Shown piece by piece: positions 1 to 8,854 of a stretch of 64,000 nucleotides of DNA. The position numbers were made by a program, and so were the translations under genes. Under the pieces are notes generated by a model, which had not been told where the DNA came from, ran no database searches, and saw only the letters and a program-made list of their open reading frames with translations. Source of the stretch: CBDCGS01 sp965216915. GTDB lineage: Bacteria > Pseudomonadota > Alphaproteobacteria > UBA828. The stretch's first letter is position 1, and every line of letters starts with the position of its first letter. Where the stretch lies: contig CBDCGS010000011.1 in NCBI GenBank assembly GCA_965216915.1, positions 1,178,001-1,242,000 on the forward strand, read 5' to 3'.

Positions 1-2767
1 CGCCATCCCAGCGCGGTCGCGCGCCGATGAGGGCGAGCGCCTGGGCAATGTCGTCGCCGCCGGTGCGCATGTTGGAGGTGCCCCAGGCGCTGAGCGCGAG
101 CCGGCGCGGCCAGTCGCCGTGGGTTTGCGCATGGTGCTCGACGAGCCGCTGCGCAGAGGCCCAGCCGAGTTGCCAGGCCGCAGGGCTCGGCACGGCGCGG
201 GTGTCGACCGAGTAGAAATTTCGGCCGGTCGGCAGCACGTCGGGCCGCCCGCGCGACGGCGCGCCGGAAGGGCCAGGCGTGACGAACGCACCGTCGAGCG
301 CCGCTTTGAGCGCCGTCACCTCTGCTGCGCCGCTCGCATCGAGCGCGGGCGCAACAGTGGCCTCAATGGCGCCGAGTACCGCGGCGGTCGCGGCCCAGGG
401 CGGCTCCGGCGCACGTGCCCCGGCAATCAGCGCACCCGCCAACGCTTCGAGGCGCTCGATCGTGTCGCCGGTCGTCCGCCAGGCGGTGCCGCCGACGAGC
501 GCCGCCGGTTGCGGCCCGCGCCATGGCGCGCCCAGATCTGCGGTGAGGGGATCGAATGCGAGGCCGAGATCGGCGGCCAGCGCGCGCAGGAGCGACGCCT
601 CGCCCGCCTCGGGTCCGCGTGCACTGCGCGCGATGGCGCGCAGCAGGTCGCTCCGCTGAGTGCCGCACGGGGAGAGGCCGAACACGTGGAGGCCATCGCG
701 GATCTGCATCTCCTTGATCTCGCATAGATAGCCATCGAGCTTTTGCAGCGCGACGTCGGCGTCGTCCTCGGGCGCGATGCCGCAATCGATATCGAGCCCG
801 ATCGATTGGGCGGTTTCGACGATGCGTGTCCGCAGCGGCACGCACCGCCGCGGATCGAGCGACGACGCCTCGAAATACTCGTCGACCAGCATCTCAAGTT
901 CCTCGAGCACGCCATAGCTTTCTGCCCGCGTGAGCGGCGGCGTGAGGTGGTCGATGATCACAGCGCCGGCCCGGCGCTTCGCTTGGCTGCCCTCGCCGGG
1001 ATCATTGACGATGAACGGGTAGACGTGGGGCAGTGCGCCGAGCGCAGCCTCCGGAAAACAATCGCCCGAGAGCGCAAGCGCCTTGCCGGGCAGCCATTCA
1101 AGATTGCCGTGCTTTCCAAGGTGCACCACGCCGTGAACGTCGAACGCACGCCGGAGCCATCCATAAAACGCAAGATAGCCATGGGGCGCGGGAAGATCCG
1201 GATCGTGATAGCTTCGCTCCGGGTCGATGTTGTAACCACGCGCCGGCTGGATCGCGACGACGACATTGCCGAAGCGCACCACGGGCAGGGCAAACGCCTG
1301 CTCAGCGCGGCGAAAGAACGGGTCGTCTGCCGGCGAGCCCCAACGGCCCTCAACGGCGGCGCGGACCGCGGGCGACAGGTGCGCGAAGAACGCCTCATAA
1401 TCGGAATGGGCGAGACGAATCTCGCCCTGCACCGCCGCGCCGGTGGTGTTCGTCGGCCCCGCCGTGAGTCGCTTGATGAGGGCGGCGCCGTCGCGCGGTC
1501 GGTCGTCGATCCGATATCCCGCATCGGCGAGGGCCTCGAGGATGGCGACCGCGCTCGCCGGCGTGTCGAGCCCGACGCCGTTGCCGATGCGCCCGTCGCG
1601 GTTGGGGTAGTTCGCCAAGATCACCGCGATTCGACGCTTGTGGGGCGGCGTGTTGCCGAGCCGCACCCAGCGGCGCGCCAGCTCCGCGACGAAGCCGATC
1701 CGCTCCGGGTCCGCCTGCAGGCGGACGATCGGCGCCTCGGTCGCCGCGTCGAAGCGCGCTTCCGCCTTGAACGCGACCGCCCGGGTCAAGATCCGACCGT
1801 CGATCTCGGGCAGCGCCACGTTCATCGCGATGTCTCGCGGCGAAAGGCCGCGTGTGTTGTCGCGCCAGTCGTCCTGCGTCCCGCCTGCGAACACCGTCTG
1901 AAGCGCCGGCACGCGGGCTTGCGCAAACGGCGTTTCCTCCGTCCGACCCGGTGTCGAGACCGCGAAGCCGGTCGCGGTCAGCACGATATCGGGTAATGCG
2001 TGCGCGATCAGGTCTGCCACAAAGCGCGCGGCGTCGGGATCCTTGAGGCTTGTGACGAACACCGGAATCGGGTCCAGCCCGCCGGTCTCGAGCGCCCCAA
2101 CAAGCTCATCGATCGGCGCGAGGTCTCCCGCTTGAATCAGCGCACGGTAGAAGAGCAGCATCGCACGCCCGGCGCAGTCCGCAGGGCGCGCCGCAATGTT
2201 CTCCGCCGGCACGATGCCCACTCCCGGACGGTAGACACCGGCACGGGCCAGCGGCGCCGGCTCGCGCCATGCAACCGCGTGGCCGATCAAGCTGCTCGCG
2301 TAGCGCAACGCTTGGCACGCGTTGTCAATGCCGCCGTGCAGGCAATAGCGCCACAGCCGGTTGGCCGCCTCGGCGTCAAGCGTGGTGCGCGTCGCGAGGT
2401 TCGCATCGGCTTTGTCATCGCCGGGCAACCAGGCGATGGGGGTGCCCTGCGCCGCGCACACCGCGCTCAGGCGTTCGACGCCGTAGGGCCAGTAGCTTTC
2501 GCCGCCTAACAAACGCACCACGACGAGGCGTGCGTGGGCGATCACCGTCTCGGCGTATTGGTCGACCGAAAGGTTGTGGCCAAGATGCAGCAGGTTTGCG
2601 AGGCGGAGGCTCGGGGCGTCCGGACCCAGGCGCGCCCGCGCCGCGGCAAGGCTCGCAAGCTCGGTATCGGCCGCCGAGAGAAAGATGATGTCGCCCGGCG
2701 TCTGGCCGAGGTCGACCGCATCGCCCCCATCGGCGACCCCACCGGGTTTTGCGGCGAGCAGATGCAC
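1..2767 (-). CDS. cobN: Cobaltochelatase subunit CobN (3' end outside window)
   Basis: Large subunit of the ATP-dependent aerobic cobaltochelatase, which inserts cobalt into hydrogenobyrinate a,c-diamide together with the CobS/CobT chelatase AAA+ partners. The minus-strand frame stays open from a GTG at 2767 to the window edge, about 922 codons; the family is usually about 1,250-1,300 residues, so the C-terminal quarter is missing here. The N-terminus reads VHLLAAKPGGVADGG, typical of CobN, and near the edge WGTSNMRTGGDDI followed by ALIGARPRWD matches the conserved CobN core. The GTG lies 3 nt after the cobW stop, so cobU-cobW-cobN form one operon downstream of a cobalamin riboswitch. The chelatase partners are not in the window. 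Identity is secure; the exact start is inferred from context. Confidence 0.95.
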   Translation of the reverse strand, partial: MHLLAAKPGGVADGGDAVDLGQTPGDIIFLSAADTELASLAAARARLGPDAPSLRLANLLHLGHNLSVDQYAETVIAHARLVVVRLLGGESYWPYGVERLSAVCAAQGTPIAWLPGDDKADANLATRTTLDAEAANRLWRYCLHGGIDNACQALRYASSLIGHAVAWREPAPLARAGVYRPGVGIVPAENIAARPADCAGRAMLLFYRALIQAGDLAPIDELVGALETGGLDPIPVFVTSLKDPDAARFVADLIAHALPDIVLTATGFAVSTPGRTEETPFAQARVPALQTVFAGGTQDDWRDNTRGLSPRDIAMNVALPEIDGRILTRAVAFKAEARFDAATEAPIVRLQADPERIGFVAELARRWVRLGNTPPHKRRIAVILANYPNRDGRIGNGVGLDTPASAVAILEALADAGYRIDDRPRDGAALIKRLTAGPTNTTGAAVQGEIRLAHSDYEAFFAHLSPAVRAAVEGRWGSPADDPFFRRAEQAFALPVVRFGNVVVAIQPARGYNIDPERSYHDPDLPAPHGYLAFYGWLRRAFDVHGVVHLGKHGNLEWLPGKALALSGDCFPEAALGALPHVYPFIVNDPGEGSQAKRRAGAVIIDHLTPPLTRAESYGVLEELEMLVDEYFEASSLDPRRCVPLRTRIVETAQSIGLDIDCGIAPEDDADVALQKLDGYLCEIKEMQIRDGLHVFGLSPCGTQRSDLLRAIARSARGPEAGEASLLRALAADLGLAFDPLTADLGAPWRGPQPAALVGGTAWRTTGDTIERLEALAGALIAGARAPEPPWAATAAVLGAIEATVAPALDASGAAEVTALKAALDGAFVTPGPSGAPSRGRPDVLPTGRNFYSVDTRAVPSPAAWQLGWASAQRLVEHHAQTHGDWPRRLALSAWGTSNMRTGGDDIAQALALIGARPRWDG

Positions 2768-2770
2768 CGG

Positions 2771-3805
2771 CTATCCCGCGATCGCCGCGCCGATCGCGGC
2801 ACGATCGAGCGGCGCGAGCCCGATCACGACGAGACGGCTCTGGCGCGGCTCGTCGGGCTGCCAATCGCGGTCGAAGTAGTGCTCAATCCGCTCTCCGACA
2901 CCTTGCACGACCAGCCGGCGCCGCTTGCCGGGGATGTCGACGAACCCTTTGATGCGCAGGATGTCGTGTGCACGCGCCGCGGCCTGAAGGCGCCCGGCGA
3001 GCACAGTGGGATCGGCAACAGAGCCCGGCGCGACGATGAACGTGTCGAACTCGTCGTGGTCGTGGTCGCCCTCCGGATCGTCGTGGTGGGTCGGGCGATT
3101 GTCGAGATCGTTCTCAGCCGCGGCACCGAGGCCGAAAAGCACGGTCGGATCGATGCGGGCATGCGCCGCCTTGACCAGGCGCGCCTTCGCGGGGAGATGC
3201 GCGTTGAGCCATATTTCGCTCGCCTCGTGCTGCGCGGCCGCGAGCCGATCCGTCTTGTTCAAGATCACAAGGTCCGCGCAGGCGAGTTGGTCTTCGAACA
3301 CCTCAGCGATGGGGATTTCATGGTCGAGCGCCTCGTCGGCCTCGCGCTGCGCCTGCACCGCCTCGGGATCATCGACAAACCGACCATCGGCCAGCGCGGG
3401 CCCGTCGATCACGGCGATCACGCCATCGACGGTGAGCCGCGTGCGGATCTCCGGCCAGTTGAACGCCGCGACGAGCGGTTTGGGCAGTGCGAGGCCAGAG
3501 GTTTCGATGACGATGTGATCGGGCGTCGGCTCGCTGGCGAGGAGCGATTCCATCGCCGGCAGAAAGTCATCGGCCACCGTGCAGCAGATGCAGCCATTGG
3601 CGAGCTCGACGATGTTGGCGTCATCACAGGCCTCGTCGCCACATCCCCGAAGCGTTGCCTCGTCGATACCGAGGTCGCCGAACTCGTTGATGATGAGGGC
3701 GATCCGCCGGCCGTTCGCGCTCTCGAGCGCATGCCGGATGAGACTGGTTTTCCCGGCGCCCAGGAAGCCGGTGATCACCGTGGTCGGGATTTTTTGGGTC
3801 TGCAT
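2771..3805 (-). CDS. cobW: CobW, G3E-family GTPase/metallochaperone of cobalamin synthesis
   Basis: About 344 residues. G3E P-loop GTPase thought to supply or handle cobalt for the CobN chelatase. The sequence shows the Walker A GFLGAGKT near residues 13-20, the family metal site GCICC near residue 70, a DLVILNKTD guanine-specificity motif, and a His/Asp-rich stretch (THHDDPEGDHDHDEFD) typical of metal-binding COG0523 proteins. The ATG at 3805 is chosen because MQTQKIPTTVITGFLGAGKT is the canonical N-terminus. It starts 11 nt after cobU and ends 3 nt before cobN, so it is cotranscribed and probably under the B12 riboswitch. Other COG0523 proteins serve zinc or nitrile hydratase, but the cob context supports CobW. 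Confidence 0.95.
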   Translation of the reverse strand: MQTQKIPTTVITGFLGAGKTSLIRHALESANGRRIALIINEFGDLGIDEATLRGCGDEACDDANIVELANGCICCTVADDFLPAMESLLASEPTPDHIVIETSGLALPKPLVAAFNWPEIRTRLTVDGVIAVIDGPALADGRFVDDPEAVQAQREADEALDHEIPIAEVFEDQLACADLVILNKTDRLAAAQHEASEIWLNAHLPAKARLVKAAHARIDPTVLFGLGAAAENDLDNRPTHHDDPEGDHDHDEFDTFIVAPGSVADPTVLAGRLQAAARAHDILRIKGFVDIPGKRRRLVVQGVGERIEHYFDRDWQPDEPRQSRLVVIGLAPLDRAAIGAAIAG

Positions 3806-3816
3806 GGCGTCTCGCG

Positions 3817-4359
3817 TTACGGCTTGAGGGAAAGCGGCAGGCCGGCCGCGACGAACACCACGCGGTCGGCGGTGCCGGCGACGGCCTGATTGAGGCGACC
3901 GGCATGGTCGCGGTAGGCCCGGGCAAGCGCATTGTCCGGCACGATGCCGAGGCCCACTTCGTTGCTGACGAGAACGGTGTGGCTCTCGATCTGCCGGAGG
4001 GCCGACAGGAGGCGGCCGGTTTCGGTCGCGACATCGCGCGCGGCAGCCATCACGTTGCTGAGCCAGAGGGTGAGGCAATCGACGAGAATCGCCGCGCCGG
4101 GCCGGTCGTTCTCCCGGAGAACGTTCGCGAGGTCGAGCGGTTCCTCGATCGTGTGCCACGCCGGGCCGCGCCGCGCGCGGTGGGCGGCGATGCGCTCGGT
4201 CATCTCGGTGTCGCCGGCGGTTGCCGTGGCGACGTAGAAGCGGGGACCGTCATGCGAGGCGAGGAGCTGTTCGGCGTATGTGCTCTTGCCGGAGCGCGCG
4301 CCGCCGAGGACCAGCGTGATCCGTGCGCATGTTGGGTCTGCGTGGCCCGTCTCGGGCAT
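3817..4359 (-). CDS. cobU: Bifunctional adenosylcobinamide kinase / adenosylcobinamide-phosphate guanylyltransferase
   Basis: 180 residues (CobP in the aerobic-pathway nomenclature). It phosphorylates adenosylcobinamide and transfers GMP to give adenosylcobinamide-GDP, the substrate of CobS. Visible motifs are the P-loop LGGARSGKS near residue 18, the HxxxR-type segment AAHRARRGPAWHTIEEP that holds the guanylylated His in this family, ILVDCLTLWLSN, and VSNEVGLGIVPDNALAR. Length is normal. The ATG at 4359 is preceded by a strong GGAGGGAGGG Shine-Dalgarno. It is the first gene after the cobalamin riboswitch, whose 3' end lies about 35 nt upstream, so its translation is the likely target of control. 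Confidence 0.96.
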   Translation of the reverse strand: MPETGHADPTCARITLVLGGARSGKSTYAEQLLASHDGPRFYVATATAGDTEMTERIAAHRARRGPAWHTIEEPLDLANVLRENDRPGAAILVDCLTLWLSNVMAAARDVATETGRLLSALRQIESHTVLVSNEVGLGIVPDNALARAYRDHAGRLNQAVAGTADRVVFVAAGLPLSLKP

Positions 4360-4392
4360 GACCCTCCCTCCGAGGACGCCGTCACCGCGACA

Positions 4393-4592
4393 CGCAGCAG
4401 GTCTCCTGGCTCGGGGTCATCGACCGAAACCCGCCTTCCCAATCGCTCGTGCCGTCGATGGCTCGAAACGTTCAGTGGCTCGCGCGCCGCGCGGTGGGTC
4501 TGGCCTCGTCCCTTACAGTTGCGGGGGCAGCGCCGGCATGGCCGCGCACGGGCGGCGGCACCGGACTTCCCTCGCTGCGCATCGCACGCACG
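4393..4592 (-). ncRNA. Cobalamin riboswitch
   Basis: Read on the minus strand, the segment contains the conserved blocks in the right order: GAGGGAAGTCCGGTGC, then the B12 box GCCGGCGCTGCCCCCGCAAC followed by TGTAAG (about 4511-4536), GAGCCACTG, GGGAAGGCG, and the closing GAGCCAGGAGACCTGC (about 4396-4413). It lies between the cobC 3' end (4628) and the cobU start (4359), so it should respond to adenosylcobalamin and control cobU-cobW-cobN. The short distance to the GGAGGGAGGG ribosome-binding site suggests control of translation initiation; I saw no obvious intrinsic terminator in the gap. Confidence 0.93.
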
Positions 4593-4627
4593 ATATCGCA
4601 GCGCGGCGCCAATTGCGACCGATCCGT

Positions 4628-5254
4628 TCAGCGAGGCGGCTGATTGACCGCCACGACGCGCCACGCCTCGTCGGATCGCCCGCCCACGATGTGCTCGATG
4701 CGGGTGACCGAGAGGTTGTCGACGGAGAACGAGAGCGCGCGCTCCGGAGAGAGGCCGAGCGCGAGCGCGAGCGCGGCGCGAATCGATCCGCCATGCGCCA
4801 CGGCCACGATATCGCGTCCCGCATGCTCGGTCGTGGCGCGTGCCACGGCGCTTGCGACCCGCGCGACCACCGCCGCAAAGCTCTCGCCTTCGGGTGGCGC
4901 ATACTCGGCGGGGGCAACCCAGAACTGGTGCACGTTCTCGCCGCGCGTATGCTCGATCTCGCTCCAGGGCACGCCCTGCCAGGTCCCGAAATGTTGCTCG
5001 GCGAGATCGGGCTCGACGATGGCTTCGGGCAAGGCGTATCCGGCATCGCCGATGGCGGCGGCGGTTTGGTGGGTTCGCCTGAGCTGGCTCGTGATCCAGA
5101 CCGCCGGGTGGGGCAGGAGCGTACTCAGCGCTTCGAAGCGCGGGTGGTCGTCGACATCGGCGGGCACATCGGTTTGGCCGTAGAGCTTCCCGCCATGCGC
5201 CGTGACAGGGGCATGCCGCACCCACCACCACCGGGTCACGATGGGCTCGCTCAA
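4628..5254 (-). CDS. cobC: Histidine phosphatase family protein, probable alpha-ribazole phosphatase
   Basis: About 208 residues. Phosphoglycerate-mutase-fold phosphatase; next to cobS its likely role is dephosphorylating alpha-ribazole-5'-phosphate or adenosylcobalamin-5'-phosphate. The catalytic RHG-type motif appears near the N-terminus as WWWVRHAPVT (RHA instead of RHG, as in many CobC-like proteins), the second active-site His is in VAVAHGGSIRAAL, and the phosphate-binding Arg is in ITSQLRRTHQTA. The start is a TTG overlapping the cobS TGA (TTGA), so the two genes are translationally coupled. The specific substrate is inferred from neighbours, since this family is broad. Confidence 0.8.
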   Translation of the reverse strand: MSEPIVTRWWWVRHAPVTAHGGKLYGQTDVPADVDDHPRFEALSTLLPHPAVWITSQLRRTHQTAAAIGDAGYALPEAIVEPDLAEQHFGTWQGVPWSEIEHTRGENVHQFWVAPAEYAPPEGESFAAVVARVASAVARATTEHAGRDIVAVAHGGSIRAALALALGLSPERALSFSVDNLSVTRIEHIVGGRSDEAWRVVAVNQPPR

Positions 5255-6015
5255 CGGACGGCCGCCAAGGCCAAGAGGAACGCGAGTTCGGAGACCTGCT
5301 GCGTCGCGCCGAGCACATCGCCGGTGTGTCCGCCGATCTGGCGGCGCGCGAGCCACAGCATGGCCGCGGCCGCGAGCGCGCCGATGATGAACGCGACGAT
5401 GCCGGACCAGGTGAGCAGGATCACGCAAAGCAACAGCGCGAAGCCGAGTCCGGTCCACATAGGGATCGCGGCCGGCTTGCCGGCCTCCGCCGCGAGGCCC
5501 TCCGTCCGGGCGGGGGTGCTCCAGGCCATGACGGCGGGCATCGCGGCGCGCGATGTCGCGGCGGCACACACGAAGGCGGCGACCACCGGCCCCAAGCCAT
5601 CAAGGCTCGTCAACGCGCCGACCTTCGCGATCAACACGACGACGAGGCCGACCACGGCATAGGCGCCGATGCGGGTGTCGCGCATGATCTCAAGCTTGTC
5701 GGCGGCCGTGCGGCCACCGCCGAATCCGTCGATCGTGTCTGCGAGGCCATCCTCGTGTAGCGCGCCGGTCGCGAGGGCGATCGCGCCGATACCGAGCGCC
5801 GCGCCGACGAGGTCCGGCAGGCCGAGGTTCACCGCGATCGCATAGACCACCCCGCCCAACAGGCCGACGAGACCGCCCACGATCGGGAAGAGGCGCACCG
5901 CGCGGCGGAACGGTTGGGGCGCGCCGAGGCCCGCCGGCTCACTCCCGTCAGGGAGCGGCACACGCGTGAGGAACCGGGTCGCGCCAACCAGGTCAATCCA
6001 CCACGCCCGGGGCAT
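5251..6015 (-). CDS. cobS: Adenosylcobinamide-GDP ribazoletransferase (cobalamin synthase)
   Basis: About 254 residues, integral inner-membrane protein that joins adenosylcobinamide-GDP to alpha-ribazole to complete the nucleotide loop (CobV in the other nomenclature). The family motif GALHEDGLADTIDGFGGG and the following DTRIGAYAVVGL are intact, with six or seven hydrophobic helices. I take the ATG at 6015 rather than an upstream in-frame ATG because a GGAGGGGACTTC ribosome-binding site directly precedes it and the protein then starts MPRAWWIDLVGATRFLTRVP, typical of the family. It overlaps the downstream phosphatase by the TTGA junction and is divergent from cobT. Confidence 0.95.
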   Translation of the reverse strand: MPRAWWIDLVGATRFLTRVPLPDGSEPAGLGAPQPFRRAVRLFPIVGGLVGLLGGVVYAIAVNLGLPDLVGAALGIGAIALATGALHEDGLADTIDGFGGGRTAADKLEIMRDTRIGAYAVVGLVVVLIAKVGALTSLDGLGPVVAAFVCAAATSRAAMPAVMAWSTPARTEGLAAEAGKPAAIPMWTGLGFALLLCVILLTWSGIVAFIIGALAAAAMLWLARRQIGGHTGDVLGATQQVSELAFLLALAAVR

Positions 6016-6144
6016 GAAGTCCCCTCCACGGCGGTCGACGCCATCGTCATTGCGCTCGTGCTGCATCACCGCTTGCCAGTGCCCTACCTACCTAGGCATG
6101 CTCGCGCCGATCATAAGCTAGGCGAACCAGCGAGCGACGCAACC

Positions 6145-7173
6145 GTGTCGGACACTCCAGCCTTCGATTCGATGGACTCATTTCGTCGCTGGGCGGCGGC
6201 AATGCCCCTCGGCGACGACGCAGCCGGTGCGCGTGCGAGTGCCCGCGAAGTCACGCTCACCAAGCCGGAGGGCGCGCTGGGCCGGCTCGAATCGCTGACC
6301 AGATGGCTCTCGATTTGGCAAGGACGGCACCCGCCCTCGGCGGAGCAAATCGACGTCGTCGTGTTTGCCGGGAACCACGGCGTCGCGGCGCGCGGGGTCT
6401 CCGCATTTCCGCCCTCGGTGACGGCACAGATGGTCGCAAACTTCGAATCGGGCGGCGCGGCGATCAATCAGCTCACGGCGCTGCTCGGCGCGAGCCTCCG
6501 CGTCATTCCGGTTCACCTGCGAACACCGACCGGTGATCTCACGGTCGAGCCCGCGATGTCCGAGCCCGCGTGCCTCGACGCCCTGGCCGTGGGCGCGGCT
6601 GCGGTTTCGCCCGAAACCGGCTTGCTGTGCCTTGGCGAGATGGGCATCGGCAACACCACGGCGGCGGCAGCCCTGGCCGCGGGTCTCTTCGGCGGGGACG
6701 GCGCGACGTGGGCGGGGCCCGGAACCGGGGTCGATGCTGACGGCCTGGCGAGAAAACGCGCCGCGGTTGATGCGGCGATCGCGCATCACCGGGACCAGCT
6801 GACCGATCCGCTCGCAGCCCTCGCGCGCCTCGGCGGGCTAGAGCTCGCGGCGATCGCCGGCGCGGTCGTCGCGGCGCGGCACCGGCGCGTGCCGGTGATG
6901 CTGGACGGCTTCGTGTGCACGGCGGCGGCAGCGGTTGTGGATCGCCTCGTGCCGGGCGGCCTCGACCATTGCCTCGCGGCGCATTGCTCGGCGGAACCGG
7001 GCCATCGGCGTTTGCTCCAGGCGCTCGCGCTCGAGCCGCTCCTCGATCTCGACATGCGGCTCGGCGAGGCCTCCGGCGCGGCCCTCGGCGCCCTACTTGT
7101 CCGCGCGGCCCTCGCGACACACACCGGGATGGCGAGCTTCGCGGAGGCTGGGGTCAGTGAGCGGGTCGAGTGA
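6145..7173 (+). CDS. cobT: Nicotinate-nucleotide--dimethylbenzimidazole phosphoribosyltransferase
   Basis: About 342 residues. Makes alpha-ribazole-5'-phosphate from nicotinate mononucleotide and 5,6-dimethylbenzimidazole, feeding the CobC-like phosphatase and CobS encoded divergently. Family signatures seen: VVVFAGNHGVAARGVSAFP, GEMGIGNTTAAAAL, the glycine-rich GPGTGVD, and near the C-terminus AEPGHRRLL with the conserved Glu in LDLDMRLGEASGA. The start is uncertain: a GTG at 6145 (VSDTPAFDSMDSF) or an ATG at 6172; neither has a strong ribosome-binding site. The gene ends directly against the convergent ABC permease stop. Confidence 0.94.
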   Translation: MSDTPAFDSMDSFRRWAAAMPLGDDAAGARASAREVTLTKPEGALGRLESLTRWLSIWQGRHPPSAEQIDVVVFAGNHGVAARGVSAFPPSVTAQMVANFESGGAAINQLTALLGASLRVIPVHLRTPTGDLTVEPAMSEPACLDALAVGAAAVSPETGLLCLGEMGIGNTTAAAALAAGLFGGDGATWAGPGTGVDADGLARKRAAVDAAIAHHRDQLTDPLAALARLGGLELAAIAGAVVAARHRRVPVMLDGFVCTAAAAVVDRLVPGGLDHCLAAHCSAEPGHRRLLQALALEPLLDLDMRLGEASGAALGALLVRAALATHTGMASFAEAGVSERVE

Positions 7174-8004
7174 CTACTCGCCGATCTGGTGCAGCAAGCC
7201 GCGCTCCCGCGCGGTGCGGAAAAACGACAGGAAGATCGCGATCCCGCCGGTGAGGTAGGCGGCGTTCAGCGCGATCGCCTGATAGAGCAAATCCGCGCGG
7301 AAAACGCCGTCCATCAGGACCGAACGCATGCCCTCGAACACATGCGCGGAGGGCAGGGCGGTCGCGACCGGCTTGAGCCACGCCGGCAGGATCGACATCG
7401 GGTAGTAGATACAGCTCAAAGGCGCGAAGGCGAAGATCAGGAACCACGCGAGGCTCTCGGCCCCGAGCCCGAAACGAAGCACCAGGCCGCTGACGATGAA
7501 GCCGATTGCCCAGCCCATCACAAGCAAGTTGGCGAAGAACGCGATCAACGGGAAGCCGAGGTCGAAGATCGAGAACTCGTAGAGCAAGAAGGCAAAGCCG
7601 ACCGCGCCCGCCATGCCGATCAGTGTGCGGATCAGGCTGATCAGCATGAGCGCGCAGATCAGCTCCCAGGGGCGGAGCGGGCTTGCGAAGAGATGGCCGA
7701 GATTGCGCGACCACATCTCCTCGATGAACACGAGCGAAAGGCCAAGCTGGCCGCGGAAGAGCACATCCCACAGCATGACGCCCGCCAAGAGCACGCCGCT
7801 CGCCTGGGCGACCCAGGAGCTGTTGGTGAGCAGAAAGAGCGTGACGAGGCCCCACAGGATCATTTGCACCGTCGGCCAGTACATCAGCTCGACGATGCGG
7901 GGCCACGAGCTCAACAGGAGATAGAGATGGCGCAGCACGAGCGCGCCGATGCGCCTTAGCGGCCCGCGCCACGATTCGCGTATGTGGCTGGATGCGTCGG
8001 TCAT
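7174..8004 (-). CDS. ABC-2 type transporter permease
   Basis: About 276 residues with six predicted hydrophobic helices, the membrane half of an ABC-2 exporter of unknown cargo. A hydrophobic stretch near residue 25-60 (LVLRHLYLLLSSWPRIVELMYWP) is followed by a conserved FIEEMWSRNLGHLFASPLRP segment, a typical coupling region of ABC2_membrane proteins. Its ATG at 8004 overlaps the stop of the upstream ATPase gene (ATGA), so the two are cotranscribed and probably assemble as 2+2 subunits. The gene is convergent with cobT. Nothing in the context identifies a substrate; a link to corrinoids is not supported. Confidence 0.85.
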   Translation of the reverse strand: MTDASSHIRESWRGPLRRIGALVLRHLYLLLSSWPRIVELMYWPTVQMILWGLVTLFLLTNSSWVAQASGVLLAGVMLWDVLFRGQLGLSLVFIEEMWSRNLGHLFASPLRPWELICALMLISLIRTLIGMAGAVGFAFLLYEFSIFDLGFPLIAFFANLLVMGWAIGFIVSGLVLRFGLGAESLAWFLIFAFAPLSCIYYPMSILPAWLKPVATALPSAHVFEGMRSVLMDGVFRADLLYQAIALNAAYLTGGIAIFLSFFRTARERGLLHQIGE

Positions 8005-8756
8005 TGCGCGGCCTCGGCGATCACGCCGTCTTTGCCGCGTGCGATGTCCAGAAACACCTCCTCGAGATTTTGCCGGCCGTAGCGGGCGATCAGGCCGGCC
8101 GGCGTGTCCCGGTCCACCATGCGCCCGGCGCGCAGCATGATCACGCTGTCGCAGAGCCGCTCCACTTCCGCCATGTTGTGCGATGCCAGCAAGATCGAGG
8201 CTCCCGTCGCGGCGCGGTAGCGCTCGAGATAGCCACGCACCCAATCCGCCGTGTCGGGGTCGAGCGATGCCGAGGGCTCGTCGAGCAGCAGAAGCTCGGG
8301 CTCGTTGATCAGCGCTTTGGCGAGCGCCACACGGGTTTTCTGACCTGCCGAAAGCTTCCCCGTCTGGCGCCTGAGGAAGGGCGTGATCTCCAGCTCCTCG
8401 GCGATCCGTTCAATGCGTGCCCGCACATCGTCGAGCCCGTAGAGCCGCGCATAGACGGTGAGGTTTTGGTTGACCGTCAGTCGATGGGGCAGATCCACGT
8501 AGGGTGAGGAAAAATTCATACGCCTGAGGAGGCGATAGCGATTGCGCGCGAGGTCCTCGCCAAAGACGTGGATTGATCCGCTGCTTGGGAGGAGGAGGCC
8601 CATCACCATGGCCATTGTGGTCGTCTTGCCGGCACCGTTGGCGCCAAGGAGCGCCATCGTCTCGCCGGCGCGAACGGAGAAGCTCAGATCGTCGACGGCG
8701 ACGACCTGGCCGTAGCGCTTCGAAAGCGCGTGACTCTCGAGGACCGGCGGGCTCAT
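8001..8756 (-). CDS. ABC transporter ATP-binding protein
   Basis: About 251 residues, the nucleotide-binding half of the ABC-2 exporter encoded with the overlapping permease. Walker A is LLGANGAGKTTT near residue 38-46, the Q-loop is replaced by NFSSPYVDLPHRL, the signature is KLSAGQKTRVALAKAL (LSAGQ), Walker B is LLLLDEPSASLDPDT, and the H-loop is LASHNMAE. The ATG at 8756 (MSPPVLESHALSKRYG) is taken as start because sequence upstream has no family similarity. It is divergent from regB with roughly 100 bp between them. Confidence 0.88.
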   Translation of the reverse strand: MSPPVLESHALSKRYGQVVAVDDLSFSVRAGETMALLGANGAGKTTTMAMVMGLLLPSSGSIHVFGEDLARNRYRLLRRMNFSSPYVDLPHRLTVNQNLTVYARLYGLDDVRARIERIAEELEITPFLRRQTGKLSAGQKTRVALAKALINEPELLLLDEPSASLDPDTADWVRGYLERYRAATGASILLASHNMAEVERLCDSVIMLRAGRMVDRDTPAGLIARYGRQNLEEVFLDIARGKDGVIAEAAQ

Positions 8757-8854
8757 TGCGCGCACTATGGCGACAACCGCGCGTCCGGCAAGGAGGATCT
8801 CGGCCATCGCTTGCGGGGTTGACCGGGACGTCCTATGCGTGACTGTAGGCTGAG

